64,000 nt of DNA, taken from positions 248,001-312,000 of the forward strand of contig NZ_PIPM01000003.1 in the NCBI RefSeq assembly GCF_003987175.1. Reading direction: 5' to 3'. The first letter of the stretch is position 1, and each line of letters starts with the position of its first letter. A model generated the notes under the pieces. It did not search any database, was not told the origin of the DNA, and saw only the letters and a list, made by a program, of their open reading frames with translations. Shown one piece after another: positions 36,831-46,454 of this stretch. The position numbers and the translations under genes are program-made. The stretch is from Aliidiomarina sanyensis. GTDB taxonomy: Bacteria; Pseudomonadota; Gammaproteobacteria; Enterobacterales; Alteromonadaceae.

Positions 36831-37478
36831 ATGAAAAGTTTACCGGATGTTCAAAAGCCCGGAATCGCTATCTTCGATATGGATTCCACGCTGATTCAAA
36901 TGGAAAGCATTGATGCCATCGCGGCCGCTGCAGGCCATGGCGAAGAAGTTGCACGGGTCACTGAGCAGGCAATGCAGGGTGAACTTGATTTCACCGAAGC
37001 GTTGCAACAGCGCGTGAAACTTCTCAAGGGCGTGAAGGAATCGCTCATTTGGGATATGGCGGACAATCTTCCATATTCTGAAGGGGCCGACGAGTTGCTT
37101 CGCTTTTTTAAGAAGCACCGCTGGCGGATTGCTATCGTAAGCGGCGGTTTTACCTGGTTTGCCGACACGGCCAGCATGCGCTTCGGAGCGGACTACGTGG
37201 CCTGTAATGTACTTGAAGTTCAAAATGGCATGTTAACGGGGCGCTTGCTTGGTTCCATTGTCGATGCACAAGCCAAGGCGGATGCACTCGAAGCCCTGAT
37301 GCGGCAGTATGGGATTCCACGGGAGCAAACCATTGCCGTGGGAGATGGGGCCAACGACATCCCGATGCTTAAAGCGGCCGGTCTGGGCGTCGCCTACAAC
37401 GCCAAACCTATTTTGCGCGAAGTCGCCGATGTCAGTATTGAAGACTCGCTCGCCGGCCTCATTGATATCCTCTCGTAA
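36831..37478 (+). CDS. serB: Phosphoserine phosphatase SerB
   Basis: Last step of serine synthesis, phosphoserine to serine. HAD phosphatase, 215 residues from the ATG at 36831 (AGGA upstream): DMDST (nucleophile D16, acid D18), RIAIVSGGFTWFADTA, and GDGANDIPMLKAAGLGVAYNAKP. The N-terminal ACT-like domain of E. coli SerB (322 residues) is absent, giving a short catalytic form. An earlier ATG at 36765 (237 residues) has no ribosome site. Divergent from smp; radA lies further downstream, echoing the E. coli smp/serB-radA locus but with an ABC importer inserted. Confidence 0.93.
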   Translation: MKSLPDVQKPGIAIFDMDSTLIQMESIDAIAAAAGHGEEVARVTEQAMQGELDFTEALQQRVKLLKGVKESLIWDMADNLPYSEGADELLRFFKKHRWRIAIVSGGFTWFADTASMRFGADYVACNVLEVQNGMLTGRLLGSIVDAQAKADALEALMRQYGIPREQTIAVGDGANDIPMLKAAGLGVAYNAKPILREVADVSIEDSLAGLIDILS

Positions 37479-37495
37479 TTAACGCGCTGGGTCCC

Positions 37496-37607
37496 AAGTA
37501 GCCAACGCACCGCGTTGGTCACGACATTAAAACCCAACCGACACCACTCCAAATACCGCGTTGGTCACGACATTAAAACCCAACCGACACCACACCAAAT
37601 ACCGCGT
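37496..37607. repeat. Palindromic repeat and 47-bp local duplication
   Basis: A GTAG + CCAACGCACCGCGTTGG element (37498-37518) is followed by a 47-bp direct repeat (units from 37512 and 37559). The unit carries GCGTTGGTCACGACATTAA, then AACCCAACCGACACCAC and AATACC. The second unit contains the last codons and stop of the ABC-ATPase gene, so the gene's 3' end has been copied beyond its own stop. Confidence 0.85.
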
Positions 37608-38283
37608 GGATGCGCTCGGGGGTTAACACGTCACTGGCCTGACCCTGCGCTACAACGTGTGCTGCATCGGTTTCGGGTCGAGATAAAATCACCACATCAT
37701 CACACCAGGTCTGGGCCGCATTAAGATCATGCAGCACCACCAACACCGTTGCGCCGGCCCGTGCGCGGTTCTGCAGTAACGTGAATACCTGTTGTTGGTG
37801 TCTCGGATCGAGGCCCGTGGTGGGTTCATCGGCTAAAATCAGCGCGGGATCCCCGACGAGCGTGCGCGCCAACATCACCCGCTGCAATTCCCCCGCCGAC
37901 AACTCAGTCACTTTGCGTTCCGCCAAGTGAGCACAATCGGTCGCTTTCATCGCTTCATTAAGGTTCGTTTCCTGCACCTCGCGCAGTCCCAGCGCCACCA
38001 CATCACGCACTGGCATCGCCCAAGCTGAACGCATCCCTTGGCCCAGATACCCCATCAACCGAGCACGTTGCTCAGGGGACCAGCCAGCCATTGACTCACT
38101 CCCCCAACAAATCATTCCAGCCTGCGGCCGCTCAATGCCGGCGATCATTTTCAATAAAGTGCTTTTGCCACAACCATTCTCACCGAGGATTCCGGTGACT
38201 CGACCTGAGCTAAAGGAGCAAGAAAGCCCATCAAATAGCGGGGGCCCATAGGCAAACTGAAGCGCTTTTACATGGACACTCAT
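37573..38283 (-). CDS. btuD: ABC transporter ATPase, BtuD/FepC type
   Basis: Cytoplasmic ATPase of a vitamin B12/siderophore-type importer. 236 residues: Walker A GENGCGKST, Q-loop YLGQGMR, signature LSAGELQRVMLAR (LSAGE rather than LSGGQ), Walker B LILADEPTTGLD and the H-loop VLVVLHDLNAA. Overlaps the permease stop by 4 bases (ATGA). Order permease-ATPase, with the binding protein upstream across a repeat. The cobalamin assignment rests on a BtuB-like receptor 5 kb away; haem or siderophore is possible. Confidence 0.85.
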   Translation of the reverse strand: MSVHVKALQFAYGPPLFDGLSCSFSSGRVTGILGENGCGKSTLLKMIAGIERPQAGMICWGSESMAGWSPEQRARLMGYLGQGMRSAWAMPVRDVVALGLREVQETNLNEAMKATDCAHLAERKVTELSAGELQRVMLARTLVGDPALILADEPTTGLDPRHQQQVFTLLQNRARAGATVLVVLHDLNAAQTWCDDVVILSRPETDAAHVVAQGQASDVLTPERIHAVFGVVSVGF

Positions 38284-39284
38284 AACCGATATCCTCGCTT
38301 CGCGCGGAGCAACAACAGCAAGAAGAATGGGCCGCCGACCAAAGCGCTGAGCACACCAATTTGCAACTCCCGGGTCGTGGGCAGCACTTGGGCCAACATA
38401 TCCATCCAGAGCACCAGCAGCGCAGCGGCAAGCATGGAACTCAATAAAAGTGCACGAGGATTGGCTCGGACCAGCGGCCGAATGAGATGAGGAATGATTA
38501 AACCGACAAATCCAATCACGCCGGTGACTGCTACGGCTCCGCCCACAACAACCGCCGTGCCAATCAACACAAAGAGTCGCTCACGGGGAACATGAAAGCC
38601 CATGGCCGCTGCACTCTCCTCCCCCAATGTCAGGCCCTCGAGGAAGCGTCCACGACCGAGAAGTATCAAAGCGCCCGGAATGACCGTAACGGCGACCAAG
38701 CCCACATGGGCCAGGTCTCGATAGGCAAACGAGCCAAGCAACCAAAAGTTGATCTCCTGCAACGCAAAGGGAGACGGCGACAAACTCAGTGCTAACGCAA
38801 TTAATGCGGAAAAGAAGGCGGATACCGCCACACCAGCTAGAATCAGTGCGGTCATGGAGGCACGCAAACCGGCTATGGTCACAACAATAAACAGCGCTAA
38901 GGCGCTGCCGAGCATGGCAGAGATCGGGAGCATCAAGCTGTGCCAACCGGCAATGCCAAAATACAAGACAACCACCGCCGCAAGAGCCGATCCGGAAGAT
39001 ACACCGAGTATCCCAGGTTCTGCGAGCGGATTGCGCAACAACCCCTGCATGGCAGCTCCGGCCAGCCCCAGCCCCGCGCCTACCAAGAGCGCTAGTAAGA
39101 CACGTGGCAAGCGAATCTCGAGGAGAACCTGGCGCGCGAGCTCATCCTGCCCGAGCAAACCGGGCCAGACCGCAATCGGCATCGCACCAATATGCAGCGC
39201 GACAACGATGCTGATGAGGATTCCCACCAGTAAGACCCAACGATGCACATGGGTGTTTTTTGTCATGCGTGATTCCCTATTCAT
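38280..39284 (-). CDS. btuC: FecCD/BtuC family ABC permease
   Basis: Inner-membrane permease of about 334 residues with some ten helices. Family signatures: IRLPRVLLALLVGAGLGLAG, MQGLLRNPLAEPGILGVSSG, and the ATPase-coupling region ESAAAMGFHV, plus GFVGLIIPHLIRPLV. The ATG at 39284 or the Met at position 7 could start it. Partner of the ATPase gene that overlaps its end and of the binding-protein gene upstream. Substrate: cobalamin or a similar TonB-imported chelate, by inference. Confidence 0.87.
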   Translation of the reverse strand: MNRESRMTKNTHVHRWVLLVGILISIVVALHIGAMPIAVWPGLLGQDELARQVLLEIRLPRVLLALLVGAGLGLAGAAMQGLLRNPLAEPGILGVSSGSALAAVVVLYFGIAGWHSLMLPISAMLGSALALFIVVTIAGLRASMTALILAGVAVSAFFSALIALALSLSPSPFALQEINFWLLGSFAYRDLAHVGLVAVTVIPGALILLGRGRFLEGLTLGEESAAAMGFHVPRERLFVLIGTAVVVGGAVAVTGVIGFVGLIIPHLIRPLVRANPRALLLSSMLAAALLVLWMDMLAQVLPTTRELQIGVLSALVGGPFFLLLLLRAKRGYRL

Positions 39285-39289
39285 TTACG

Positions 39290-39361
39290 CTCCCAACGCA
39301 CCGCGTTGGGCCCACACATCGGACGTAACCAACGCATGTTCCGTAACACCGCGTTGGGCCC
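39290..39361. repeat. Palindromic repeats, short and long-loop forms
   Basis: Between the permease and binding-protein genes: CCAACGCACCGCGTTGG at about 39292-39308, and a GTAA-headed long-loop copy (about 39328-39358; loop with TGTTCCGTAACACC). The stop of the binding-protein gene (TAGCC at 39370) sits next to a GTCACGG remnant, suggesting a further decayed copy. Confidence 0.85.
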
Positions 39362-39369
39362 CGTGACGG

Positions 39370-40134
39370 CTAATACAACGCATCAATCACCTCGGGAAGG
39401 CGCTGGGCCATACATCCGCTCAGATCCCGCGGTAAATAGATGACGCGTACGTCAGATTCCTCAATATATCGCCGCAACGCACGGTGCTGAAGCGCCAAAT
39501 ACGCCAGCCCCACCTCCGCATCGCCCTGTTCAAACACAAGAATCTCGGGTTGCCAAGCGAGCACTTGTTCAAGGGAAACACTGACCAACCCACCGCCCTG
39601 CTGGGCAGCCAAATTTCGCCACCCCATTCGCTCGGCGACCTCATCCCACAAGGTGTCGCTACCAAAACTCCATTGATTCGCCAGATAAAACACCACCCCA
39701 GGGGTCGAAACTCCGGAAACCTTCGCTTCAATCTGAAACACCGGCAAGTCCGCGCCGGTGAGCTGCGTTAACTGATGACGAACCGCTGCGACCTCATCAA
39801 GACGTTGCGGTTCCGCCACGGTCTCAACCCGCAAACCAGCGGCTTGCAACGAACGAACCGTTAGCGCGGAAGTAAAAGGGGTTGCCAACACAACATCCGG
39901 CTGCCATTGGAGTAACGACTCAACTCGCCCACCATGCGCTGCCGCAGGAAAAAAAGCATCCGCGGCAAGGTGCGGCGCCAACTGCTGGTCCAAACAATAA
40001 TTTAAACTCGCGACACGCAGAGACTCTTGCTCCATGCGCCCGTCCACAAGTTTACCGGCTAGTGAATAAGGCACGCAGAAGAACCCAACCAATACAAGGA
40101 ATAATGGCGCACAAAAATATCTGGTTCCCCTCAC
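39370..40134 (-). CDS. btuF: Periplasmic binding protein, BtuF/FecB type
   Basis: A 254-residue solute-binding protein for the adjacent FecCD-type importer. Signal peptide (RYFCAPLFLVLVGFFCVPYSLAG), then LRVASLNYCLDQQLAPHL, VESLLQWQPDVVLAT, LQAAGLRVETVAEP and LEQVLAWQPEILVFEQG, the standard class III binding-protein pattern. The start is a GTG at 40134 with only moderate support. Divergent from radA. Binding of cobalamin is inferred from the nearby BtuB-like receptor; the SLNYCLDQ motif is common in corrinoid/haem binders. Confidence 0.82.
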   Translation of the reverse strand: MRGTRYFCAPLFLVLVGFFCVPYSLAGKLVDGRMEQESLRVASLNYCLDQQLAPHLAADAFFPAAAHGGRVESLLQWQPDVVLATPFTSALTVRSLQAAGLRVETVAEPQRLDEVAAVRHQLTQLTGADLPVFQIEAKVSGVSTPGVVFYLANQWSFGSDTLWDEVAERMGWRNLAAQQGGGLVSVSLEQVLAWQPEILVFEQGDAEVGLAYLALQHRALRRYIEESDVRVIYLPRDLSGCMAQRLPEVIDALY

Positions 40135-40243
40135 CCCATGCTTCCCTTATTATTCGTGAACAAAAATTATAAACTGCGACATTGGGCATTATTCTACGAA
40201 ACGCCCGCTAAGAAAACCGCAGTACCTTACTCAGGAGCAAGCC

Positions 40244-41620
40244 ATGGCAAAAGCCAAACAGAAAACCGCCTATGTATGTACCGACTGTGGAGCGGATTTT
40301 CCTCGTTGGCAAGGGCAATGTTCAGAATGTGGCGCCTGGAATACGATCAGTGAAGTTCGTCTAGGAGCCGCGCAGCCGCGTCATGCAACCGCCGCTGGAC
40401 GCAGTGGTTTTGCCGGCATAACAGATGCCAAGGTGCAGACGCTGAGTGAGGTTGACCTCCAACAAGTTCCCCGATTTTCGAGCACCTTTACCGAATTTGA
40501 CCGCGTCCTCGGAGGGGGGATCGTCCCCGGTTCAGCTATTTTGATTGGTGGCTCCCCTGGGGCCGGGAAAAGTACGCTCCTACTGCAAACCATGTGCAAA
40601 CTTGCGCAAACCATGCCGGCACTTTATGTGACGGGAGAGGAATCGTTACAGCAGGTCGCCATGCGCGCCCAGCGCTTAAATCTTCCGACGGATAAACTGC
40701 GCATGTTGGCGGAAACATCCGTGGAACTCATTTGCCAGCTGGCCGATCAAGAAAAGCCCAAAATCATGGTCATCGACTCCATTCAGGTGATGCACTTAAG
40801 CGATATCCAGTCTGCCCCGGGGAGTGTGTCTCAGGTGCGCGAGACCGCCGCGTATTTAACTCGCTACGCAAAACAAAACAATGTTGCCATCATCATGGTC
40901 GGTCATGTCACCAAAGATGGCTCCCTCGCAGGACCAAAAGTCCTCGAGCATTGTATCGATTGCTCGGTCATTCTCGATGGCGATAGCGATTCGCGCTACC
41001 GTACGCTGCGGGGCACAAAGAATCGCTTCGGGGCGGTCAATGAGCTTGGGGTTTTCGCCATGATGGGCGATGGCCTGAAAGAGGTGAAAAACCCCTCGGC
41101 TATATTTTTAAGCCGGGGCGAAGAACACGGCAGCGGCTCAGTGGTGCTGACTGTGTGGGAAGGCACGCGTCCGCTCCTCGTTGAAATTCAGGCCTTGGTA
41201 GACCATTCACAGCTTTCGAACCCTCGCCGGGTTGCGGTGGGCACAGAACAAAACCGACTCGCGTTACTCCTCGCAGTTTTACATCGCCATGGCGGCCTGA
41301 TGCTCGGCGACCAAGATGTATTTGTGAATGTGGTGGGCGGAGTTCGCGTACAAGAGACCAGTGCCGACTTGGCCCTGCTGCTCGCCATTGTCTCGTCTTA
41401 CCGGGACAACCCGTTGCCTCGCGATATGATCGTCTTTGGCGAGGTCGGGCTTTCCGGTGAGATTCGTCCCGTTCCAAACGGAGGAGACCGACTGAATGAG
41501 GCGGCGAAACATGGCTTCAAGCGCGCCATTGTGCCGATCGCAAATGTGCCAAAAAAAGCCCCAGATGGCATGACCATCCAGGGCGTGAAGAATATCGCAG
41601 AGGCGCTCGAGCTCGTCTAA
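40244..41620 (+). CDS. radA: DNA repair protein RadA (Sms)
   Basis: Recombination helicase that promotes branch migration. 458 residues: C4 zinc finger (C12, C15, C26, C29), RecA-like core with Walker A GGSPGAGKST (102-111), the RadA-specific KNRFG motif, and a Lon-like C-terminal domain (DVFVNVVGGVRVQETSADLA; FGEVGLSGEIRPV). The ATG at 40244 follows AGGAG. Convergent with prfC, 18 bases apart. Confidence 0.97.
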   Translation: MAKAKQKTAYVCTDCGADFPRWQGQCSECGAWNTISEVRLGAAQPRHATAAGRSGFAGITDAKVQTLSEVDLQQVPRFSSTFTEFDRVLGGGIVPGSAILIGGSPGAGKSTLLLQTMCKLAQTMPALYVTGEESLQQVAMRAQRLNLPTDKLRMLAETSVELICQLADQEKPKIMVIDSIQVMHLSDIQSAPGSVSQVRETAAYLTRYAKQNNVAIIMVGHVTKDGSLAGPKVLEHCIDCSVILDGDSDSRYRTLRGTKNRFGAVNELGVFAMMGDGLKEVKNPSAIFLSRGEEHGSGSVVLTVWEGTRPLLVEIQALVDHSQLSNPRRVAVGTEQNRLALLLAVLHRHGGLMLGDQDVFVNVVGGVRVQETSADLALLLAIVSSYRDNPLPRDMIVFGEVGLSGEIRPVPNGGDRLNEAAKHGFKRAIVPIANVPKKAPDGMTIQGVKNIAEALELV

Positions 41621-41638
41621 CGCCGCACAAATTCTATC

Positions 41639-43222
41639 TTACACCTCTCGGGTGCGGCGGAACTGCACATCCGGGAAGCGCTCTTGGGTCAATGACAAGT
41701 TCGCCATCGTCGGTGCGATATACGCGAGATTATCGCCGCCATCCAGCGCAAGGTTATGGTCTGCTTTGCGCTGAAACTCTTCGAACTTCTTCGCATCATC
41801 ACAGTAAACCCAGCGGGCTGTGGCCACTTGAACCGTCTCATACATGGCATCCACCTTATACTCAGACTTCAAGCGATGCACCACCACGTCGAACTGAAGC
41901 ACACCCACCGCACCCACAATCAAATCATTCGAGCTGAGTGGTCGGAATACTTGCACGGCGCCTTCTTCTGAGAGCTGGACGAGCCCTTTGAGCAACTGCT
42001 TCTGTTTCAGCGGATCGCGCAGACGAATCCGACGGAACAGTTCCGGTGCGAAATTCGGAATACCGGTGAACTTAAATTCGTCCCCCCAGGTAAAGGTGTC
42101 GCCAATCTGAATCGTGCCGTGATTATGCAAGCCAATGATATCGCCCGGCCACGCTTCTTCTACGTGTTCACGATCACCCGCGACAAAGGTAAGTGCGTCC
42201 GCAATCCGCACATCCTTCCCAATGCGCGCATGCTTCATTTTCATGCCTTGCTCGTAGCGACCTGAAACAATTCGCATAAAGGCCACACGGTCCCGGTGTT
42301 TTGGATCCATATTCGCCTGAATCTTAAAGACAAAACCTGAGAAACGCTCATCTGTGGAAGAAACGACCAATCCACTATCGGTCTCGCGGCTTTGTGGTGT
42401 AGGAGCCCAATCCACCAAGCCATCCAGCATGTGATCAACCCCAAAATTACCCAAGGCGGTCCCAAAGTAGACCGGCGTCAGTTCACCTTCGAGGAATAAC
42501 TCTAGGTCAAACTCATGGGATGCCCCTTTCACCAGCTCGATCTGCTCCCGCAATTCATCCGCATACGAGCCAACCCGTGCGTCCAACGCCGGATTATCCA
42601 AGCCTTTGATAATATCGACTTCTTGAATACGATGACCCTGACCGGTCTTATAGAAAATAGTCTCGTCACGCAGCAGATGATACACACCCTTGAAGTTTTT
42701 CCCTTGACCAATGGGCCAAGTGATTGGCGCACACATAATCTTCAGGACATCTTCAACCTCATCCAGCAATTCGAGTGGGTCACGAATATCTCGGTCAAGT
42801 TTGTTCATAAAGGTGATGATGGGCGTATCACGCAATCGAGTTACTTCCATCAATTTGATAGTCCGTTCCTCAACACCTTTCGCCGCGTCGATCACCATCA
42901 AACATGAATCGACCGCAGTGAGGGTACGATACGTATCTTCCGAAAAGTCCTCGTGACCTGGGGTATCGAGCAGGTTCACCAATGATTCCCGATACGGGAA
43001 CTGCATGACCGACGTGGTAACCGAGATTCCCCGTTCTTTTTCCATTTCCATCCAGTCAGATTTAGCATGCTGACCAGATTTCTTTCCTTTTACGGTCCCG
43101 GCCTTTTGCAGCTTTTGTCCATGCAAAAGAACTTTCTCGGTAATTGTCGTTTTACCCGCATCCGGGTGCGAGATGATCGCGAACGTGCGTCGCTTCGCGA
43201 CCTCTTTTTGTAACTTGCTCAT
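41639..43222 (-). CDS. prfC: Peptide chain release factor 3
   Basis: GTPase that recycles RF1/RF2 after peptide release. 527 residues, the E. coli length. G1 HPDAGKTT (19-26), the switch region [16 protein letters not shown]3 DTPGHEDF, G4 NKLD, and the RF3-specific C-terminal [11 protein letters not shown]-like segment ([19 protein letters not shown]). ATG at 43222. Confidence 0.97.
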   Translation of the reverse strand: MSKLQKEVAKRRTFAIISHPDAGKTTITEKVLLHGQKLQKAGTVKGKKSGQHAKSDWMEMEKERGISVTTSVMQFPYRESLVNLLDTPGHEDFSEDTYRTLTAVDSCLMVIDAAKGVEERTIKLMEVTRLRDTPIITFMNKLDRDIRDPLELLDEVEDVLKIMCAPITWPIGQGKNFKGVYHLLRDETIFYKTGQGHRIQEVDIIKGLDNPALDARVGSYADELREQIELVKGASHEFDLELFLEGELTPVYFGTALGNFGVDHMLDGLVDWAPTPQSRETDSGLVVSSTDERFSGFVFKIQANMDPKHRDRVAFMRIVSGRYEQGMKMKHARIGKDVRIADALTFVAGDREHVEEAWPGDIIGLHNHGTIQIGDTFTWGDEFKFTGIPNFAPELFRRIRLRDPLKQKQLLKGLVQLSEEGAVQVFRPLSSNDLIVGAVGVLQFDVVVHRLKSEYKVDAMYETVQVATARWVYCDDAKKFEEFQRKADHNLALDGGDNLAYIAPTMANLSLTQERFPDVQFRRTREV

Positions 43223-43291
43223 GAATTCGCCATTTTACCCATCAAAAAACCGCCGCATTGTAACAGCAAACCCCCACAGTTCATAACGCCC

Positions 43292-43413
43292 TGTAGCCAA
43301 CGCAATGCGTTGGGCCCCAGCCCAAACGTTCACACCCCACCCCCAATCTAGACGTAGCCAACGCAATGCGTTGGGCCCCAGCCCAAACGTTCACACCCCA
43401 CCCCAACGCAGGC
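43292..43413. repeat. Palindromic repeats, 61-bp tandem pair
   Basis: Two GTAG + CCAACGCAATGCGTTGG elements (heads at 43293 and 43354), each followed by GGCCCCAGCCCAAACGTTCA and CACCCCACCCC, giving a direct repeat with a period near 61 bases. It lies between the TBDR terminator and prfC. Confidence 0.88.
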
Positions 43414-43445
43414 AAAAAAAAGCCAACGCATCGGCGTTGGCTTTT
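43414..43445. terminator. Intrinsic terminator built from a palindromic repeat
   Basis: AAAAGCCAACGC, loop ATCG, GCGTTGGCTTTT: a 12-bp perfect stem. The core is the same CCAACGC/GCGTTGG as the dispersed repeat. An eight-A run (43414-43421) reads as U-tract on the minus strand, 20 bases after the TBDR stop. The T-run on the plus side is four bases, so it acts chiefly for the minus-strand TBDR. Confidence 0.85.
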
Positions 43446-43464
43446 GAGCGGTCCCGGGGGGAGG

Positions 43465-45969
43465 TTAGAAACGATACGCAACCCGGCCATATACAAAGCG
43501 ACCCGAGCGTCCGAACGGTGAATAGTTCGAGAACGACGTGGCGCCCGTTGTATTCAACTGAATTGGGTTCGGATCCGGATAGGTGTCGAAAATATTATCG
43601 GCACCCAGTGCAATCGACCAATTGTCGTTGATACTGTAACGGCCTTCTAAATCAACCAAGGTTTTCGCACTCAGTTCAAAATCGAGCGCTGGGTTGTTGT
43701 TCGGTGAAAGCACCTCGCCATAGCGCGTCACACGCATCGTGGCTGACCAGTTATCCAAAGACCAGTTGGTGATGAAACCCAACTTGTTCTTCGGTGAACC
43801 TTTCTCAAAGGTCAACACGTTGGTACGCGCAAACAAGGTTGGTGCTGGATCTAATGCCTCAAGCTCCGCTGTGGCTGGAACGCGGGTGACTTTCGTCCGA
43901 TTGAAGTTACCGAGCAAGTTAAACTCAAAGTTACCGGCATTCTCAGTCATCCAAGGCCAGCTGACCACCACGTCCACCCCTTGGGTTTCCGTGTCGACCC
44001 CATTAATAAAGAAGCGACCACCACCGATCCCAACGAAACCTTGATCTTCCAGATATTCGCGGACGTTGGCTTGCACCAAGTTCTCAGAGAGCACGATACG
44101 GTCATCGATATCAATCCGGTATGCATCGACAGTAATCGACACATCACCCACACGCATCACCGCACCGACTGAGAAGTTAATCGATTCCTCCGGCTCCAAT
44201 GAACGGGCACCGAGTGCTTGTGCAACCGGATCGTTCACAGGGAAGGTCGTGATATCAAACGGAATTCCGTTAATGAAGTTGGTGGATGTTGCGGTAAAGT
44301 ATTGCTGTTGCAACGAAGGTGCCCGGAAGCCATTTTGGATCGAGGCTCGCAATGCAAAGTCCTCGGTCACATCGTAGCGCGTGGCAACCTTACCGGTCAC
44401 TGTGTTACCAAAGTCCGAATAGTCTTCAAAGCGAATCGCACCGGAGACCAACCAGTCTAATGTCAGTTCGGCTTCCACATCGATGTACGCACCAATTGCA
44501 TTCCGGCTCTCGTTTACTTCGTTGCTCGGGCGGAAACCCGGAAACACTTGCGATCCAGAAGCCGTCGGGTTGCCATTCAAGGTCACACCACCGTTAATGT
44601 ACGATGCTTCTTCACCGGCAAAAATCTCATAACTTTCGCGACGGGCTTCAATCCCCATCGATAACGCCATAGGAGATGCCAAACCATCCACGTCAATAAA
44701 GCGTGAGCCACCCAAGTTAAAGACGAGTTGGTCATAGCTATAACCACCCGCGTAAAACTCGGTTGGACTCGCTGGACCAAGCGAGCGGTTCAGCGTGTTT
44801 TGAATGGTAAATTTCATCTCATTCTGGCCATAGACCAATGAGGTATCCATCGCCCATTCACCCGCTTGCCACTCATAACCAATGGCCGCACTCATGTCTT
44901 CTACATCGGGTGCAATCAGCGGCAAGAAACCATCAGGGTAGATCTCTGGCACGTTTCGCGCGTCGCGAGCGGGACGATAGAACCCCGCCGATACAGCAGA
45001 ACGGTCTTGATATGACGCCCAACCGTAGAGCTTCGAGCCATCAGCCATGTTAATACCGGCATTCGCGAACAAGGTGAGCTGTTCAACTTCGGGTTCGCCA
45101 TACCATGCATTAAACCGGTCGAACGTTGCTTCCCGTGGATCAAATTGACCATCCACCAATGGATATTGTTGACGATAATCCCAGCCGCCCCGCTCCGTGC
45201 GTTCTTGATCACGGTATTCGAGTGCGAGTGTTAAGTACCCGTCGTCGGTGAGCGGTAAACCGGTCCAGGCATTCAAAACTACGGTCTCACCGTCACTGCG
45301 ACTGCGTGAGATTTCGCCGGGCGCACTCCACGTGGCACCTGCGGGTGGTGGTGTGGTGGGAACCGTGTACTTGGTTTCGCGCCAGCCGTATTGGAGGGAA
45401 ACATTTCCACCCTCACGCGCTTCACGCAAACGAATGTTGATAACACCAGCAATTGCATCTGAGCCATATTGCGCAGATGCACCATCACGCAGGACTTCAA
45501 CCGTTTGAATGGCGCCAATTGGAATGGTGTTCAAATCCACCGCGGCAGAGCCTCGGCCAATGGTTCCATTCACATTAACCAGAGCTGCGGTGTGACGACG
45601 TTTTGAATTCACCAAGACCAAGGTTTGATCCGGCGCAAGACCACGCAGTGACGCCGGACGAACCGTATCAGTCCCGTCCGCAAGACCCGGGCGTGGGAAG
45701 TTGTATGAAGGCAGTGCTACGGAAAGTGCTTGATTCAATTCAAACACACCTGAGTTGGCAAGATCGTCACCGCGAACGATGTCAATGGGTGCAGTTGACT
45801 CCTCTGCAGAGCGTCCTGCAACCCGAGTTCCGGTAACAACAATCGTTTCGACTCGTTCCCGTTGTTGACCTTGAGGTTGTTCCGCATCGGTGTCCTGAGC
45901 GGATAAAGCATGCGGAGCGAGCGCCGCTGCGACGATAAGCGCAAGCGGTTTCATTTTAAACGTACGCAT
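43465..45969 (-). CDS. TonB-dependent receptor, large
   Basis: Outer-membrane receptor of 834 residues. Signal peptide MRTFKMKPLALIVAAALAPH...LSAQ, Q-rich linker, TonB box TIVVTGTRV, plug motifs LRGLAPDQTLVLVNSKRRHT and DGASAQYGSDAIAGVINIRL, barrel with SIQNGFRAPSLQQQYFTATS, and a final aromatic strand VYGRVAYRF. The ATG at 45969 follows AGGAG. It belongs to the same broad class as the receptors at 1-1876 and 15072. The ligand is unknown. No transporter partner lies beside it; the TonB operon at 9.5-14.5 kb may serve it. Confidence 0.93.
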   Translation of the reverse strand: MRTFKMKPLALIVAAALAPHALSAQDTDAEQPQGQQRERVETIVVTGTRVAGRSAEESTAPIDIVRGDDLANSGVFELNQALSVALPSYNFPRPGLADGTDTVRPASLRGLAPDQTLVLVNSKRRHTAALVNVNGTIGRGSAAVDLNTIPIGAIQTVEVLRDGASAQYGSDAIAGVINIRLREAREGGNVSLQYGWRETKYTVPTTPPPAGATWSAPGEISRSRSDGETVVLNAWTGLPLTDDGYLTLALEYRDQERTERGGWDYRQQYPLVDGQFDPREATFDRFNAWYGEPEVEQLTLFANAGINMADGSKLYGWASYQDRSAVSAGFYRPARDARNVPEIYPDGFLPLIAPDVEDMSAAIGYEWQAGEWAMDTSLVYGQNEMKFTIQNTLNRSLGPASPTEFYAGGYSYDQLVFNLGGSRFIDVDGLASPMALSMGIEARRESYEIFAGEEASYINGGVTLNGNPTASGSQVFPGFRPSNEVNESRNAIGAYIDVEAELTLDWLVSGAIRFEDYSDFGNTVTGKVATRYDVTEDFALRASIQNGFRAPSLQQQYFTATSTNFINGIPFDITTFPVNDPVAQALGARSLEPEESINFSVGAVMRVGDVSITVDAYRIDIDDRIVLSENLVQANVREYLEDQGFVGIGGGRFFINGVDTETQGVDVVVSWPWMTENAGNFEFNLLGNFNRTKVTRVPATAELEALDPAPTLFARTNVLTFEKGSPKNKLGFITNWSLDNWSATMRVTRYGEVLSPNNNPALDFELSAKTLVDLEGRYSINDNWSIALGADNIFDTYPDPNPIQLNTTGATSFSNYSPFGRSGRFVYGRVAYRF

Positions 45970-46088
45970 ATGTTTCTCCTGGAGCATTGTTATGACGAAC
46001 TGGACGTCCGTGCCATTTATTTCCTTCTTTTTTCTTTTTTGTTGAATAAGTTATGGCCAAATTTTTCTATTAGTCAAGAAAGCCAAAC

Positions 46089-46315
46089 CTAACCACCGCA
46101 CTGCATTGCGGCTAATCTTGGCGTAACCAACGCACCGCGTTGTGGCCAATCTCGGCGCAACCACCGCACTGCATTGCGGCTAATCTTGGCGTAGCCAACG
46201 CACTGCGTTGGGGCCAATCTTGGCGCAACCACCGCACTGCATTGCGGCTAATCTTGGCGTAGCCAACGCACTGCGTTGGGGCCAATCTTGGCGCAACCAC
46301 CGCACTCGAATTACC
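46089..46315. repeat. 68-bp tandem array of alternating palindromes
   Basis: Three and a part units (from 46091, 46159, 46227, 46295; period 68). Each contains a GTAG/GTAA + CCAACGC...GCGTTGG element and a diverged sister palindrome CCGCACTGCATTGCGG, joined by CTAATCTTGGC and GGCCAATCTTGGC spacers. The sister hairpin shows the family splitting into two stems within one array. Confidence 0.9.
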
Positions 46316-46411
46316 AGCAAGGCGACTACACTCAACCAGGCCTCGTTGCAAAATTGTTACAACGAACCGATTAATATTTACGCGAATAGACCGAAATTGA
46401 TCACAAAAGAC

Positions 46412-46439
46412 TTGCGGGGGATGTGATGGGCGGTATAAT
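46412..46439 (+). promoter_or_regulatory. Promoter of the tRNA-Trp gene
   Basis: TTGCGG (46412-46417), 16-base spacer, and a perfect TATAAT (46434-46439), 15 bases ahead of the tRNA. A GC-rich discriminator (CCTCGCCG) follows, as in stable-RNA promoters. Confidence 0.75.
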
Positions 46440-46454
46440 CCTCGCCGTTATCGC

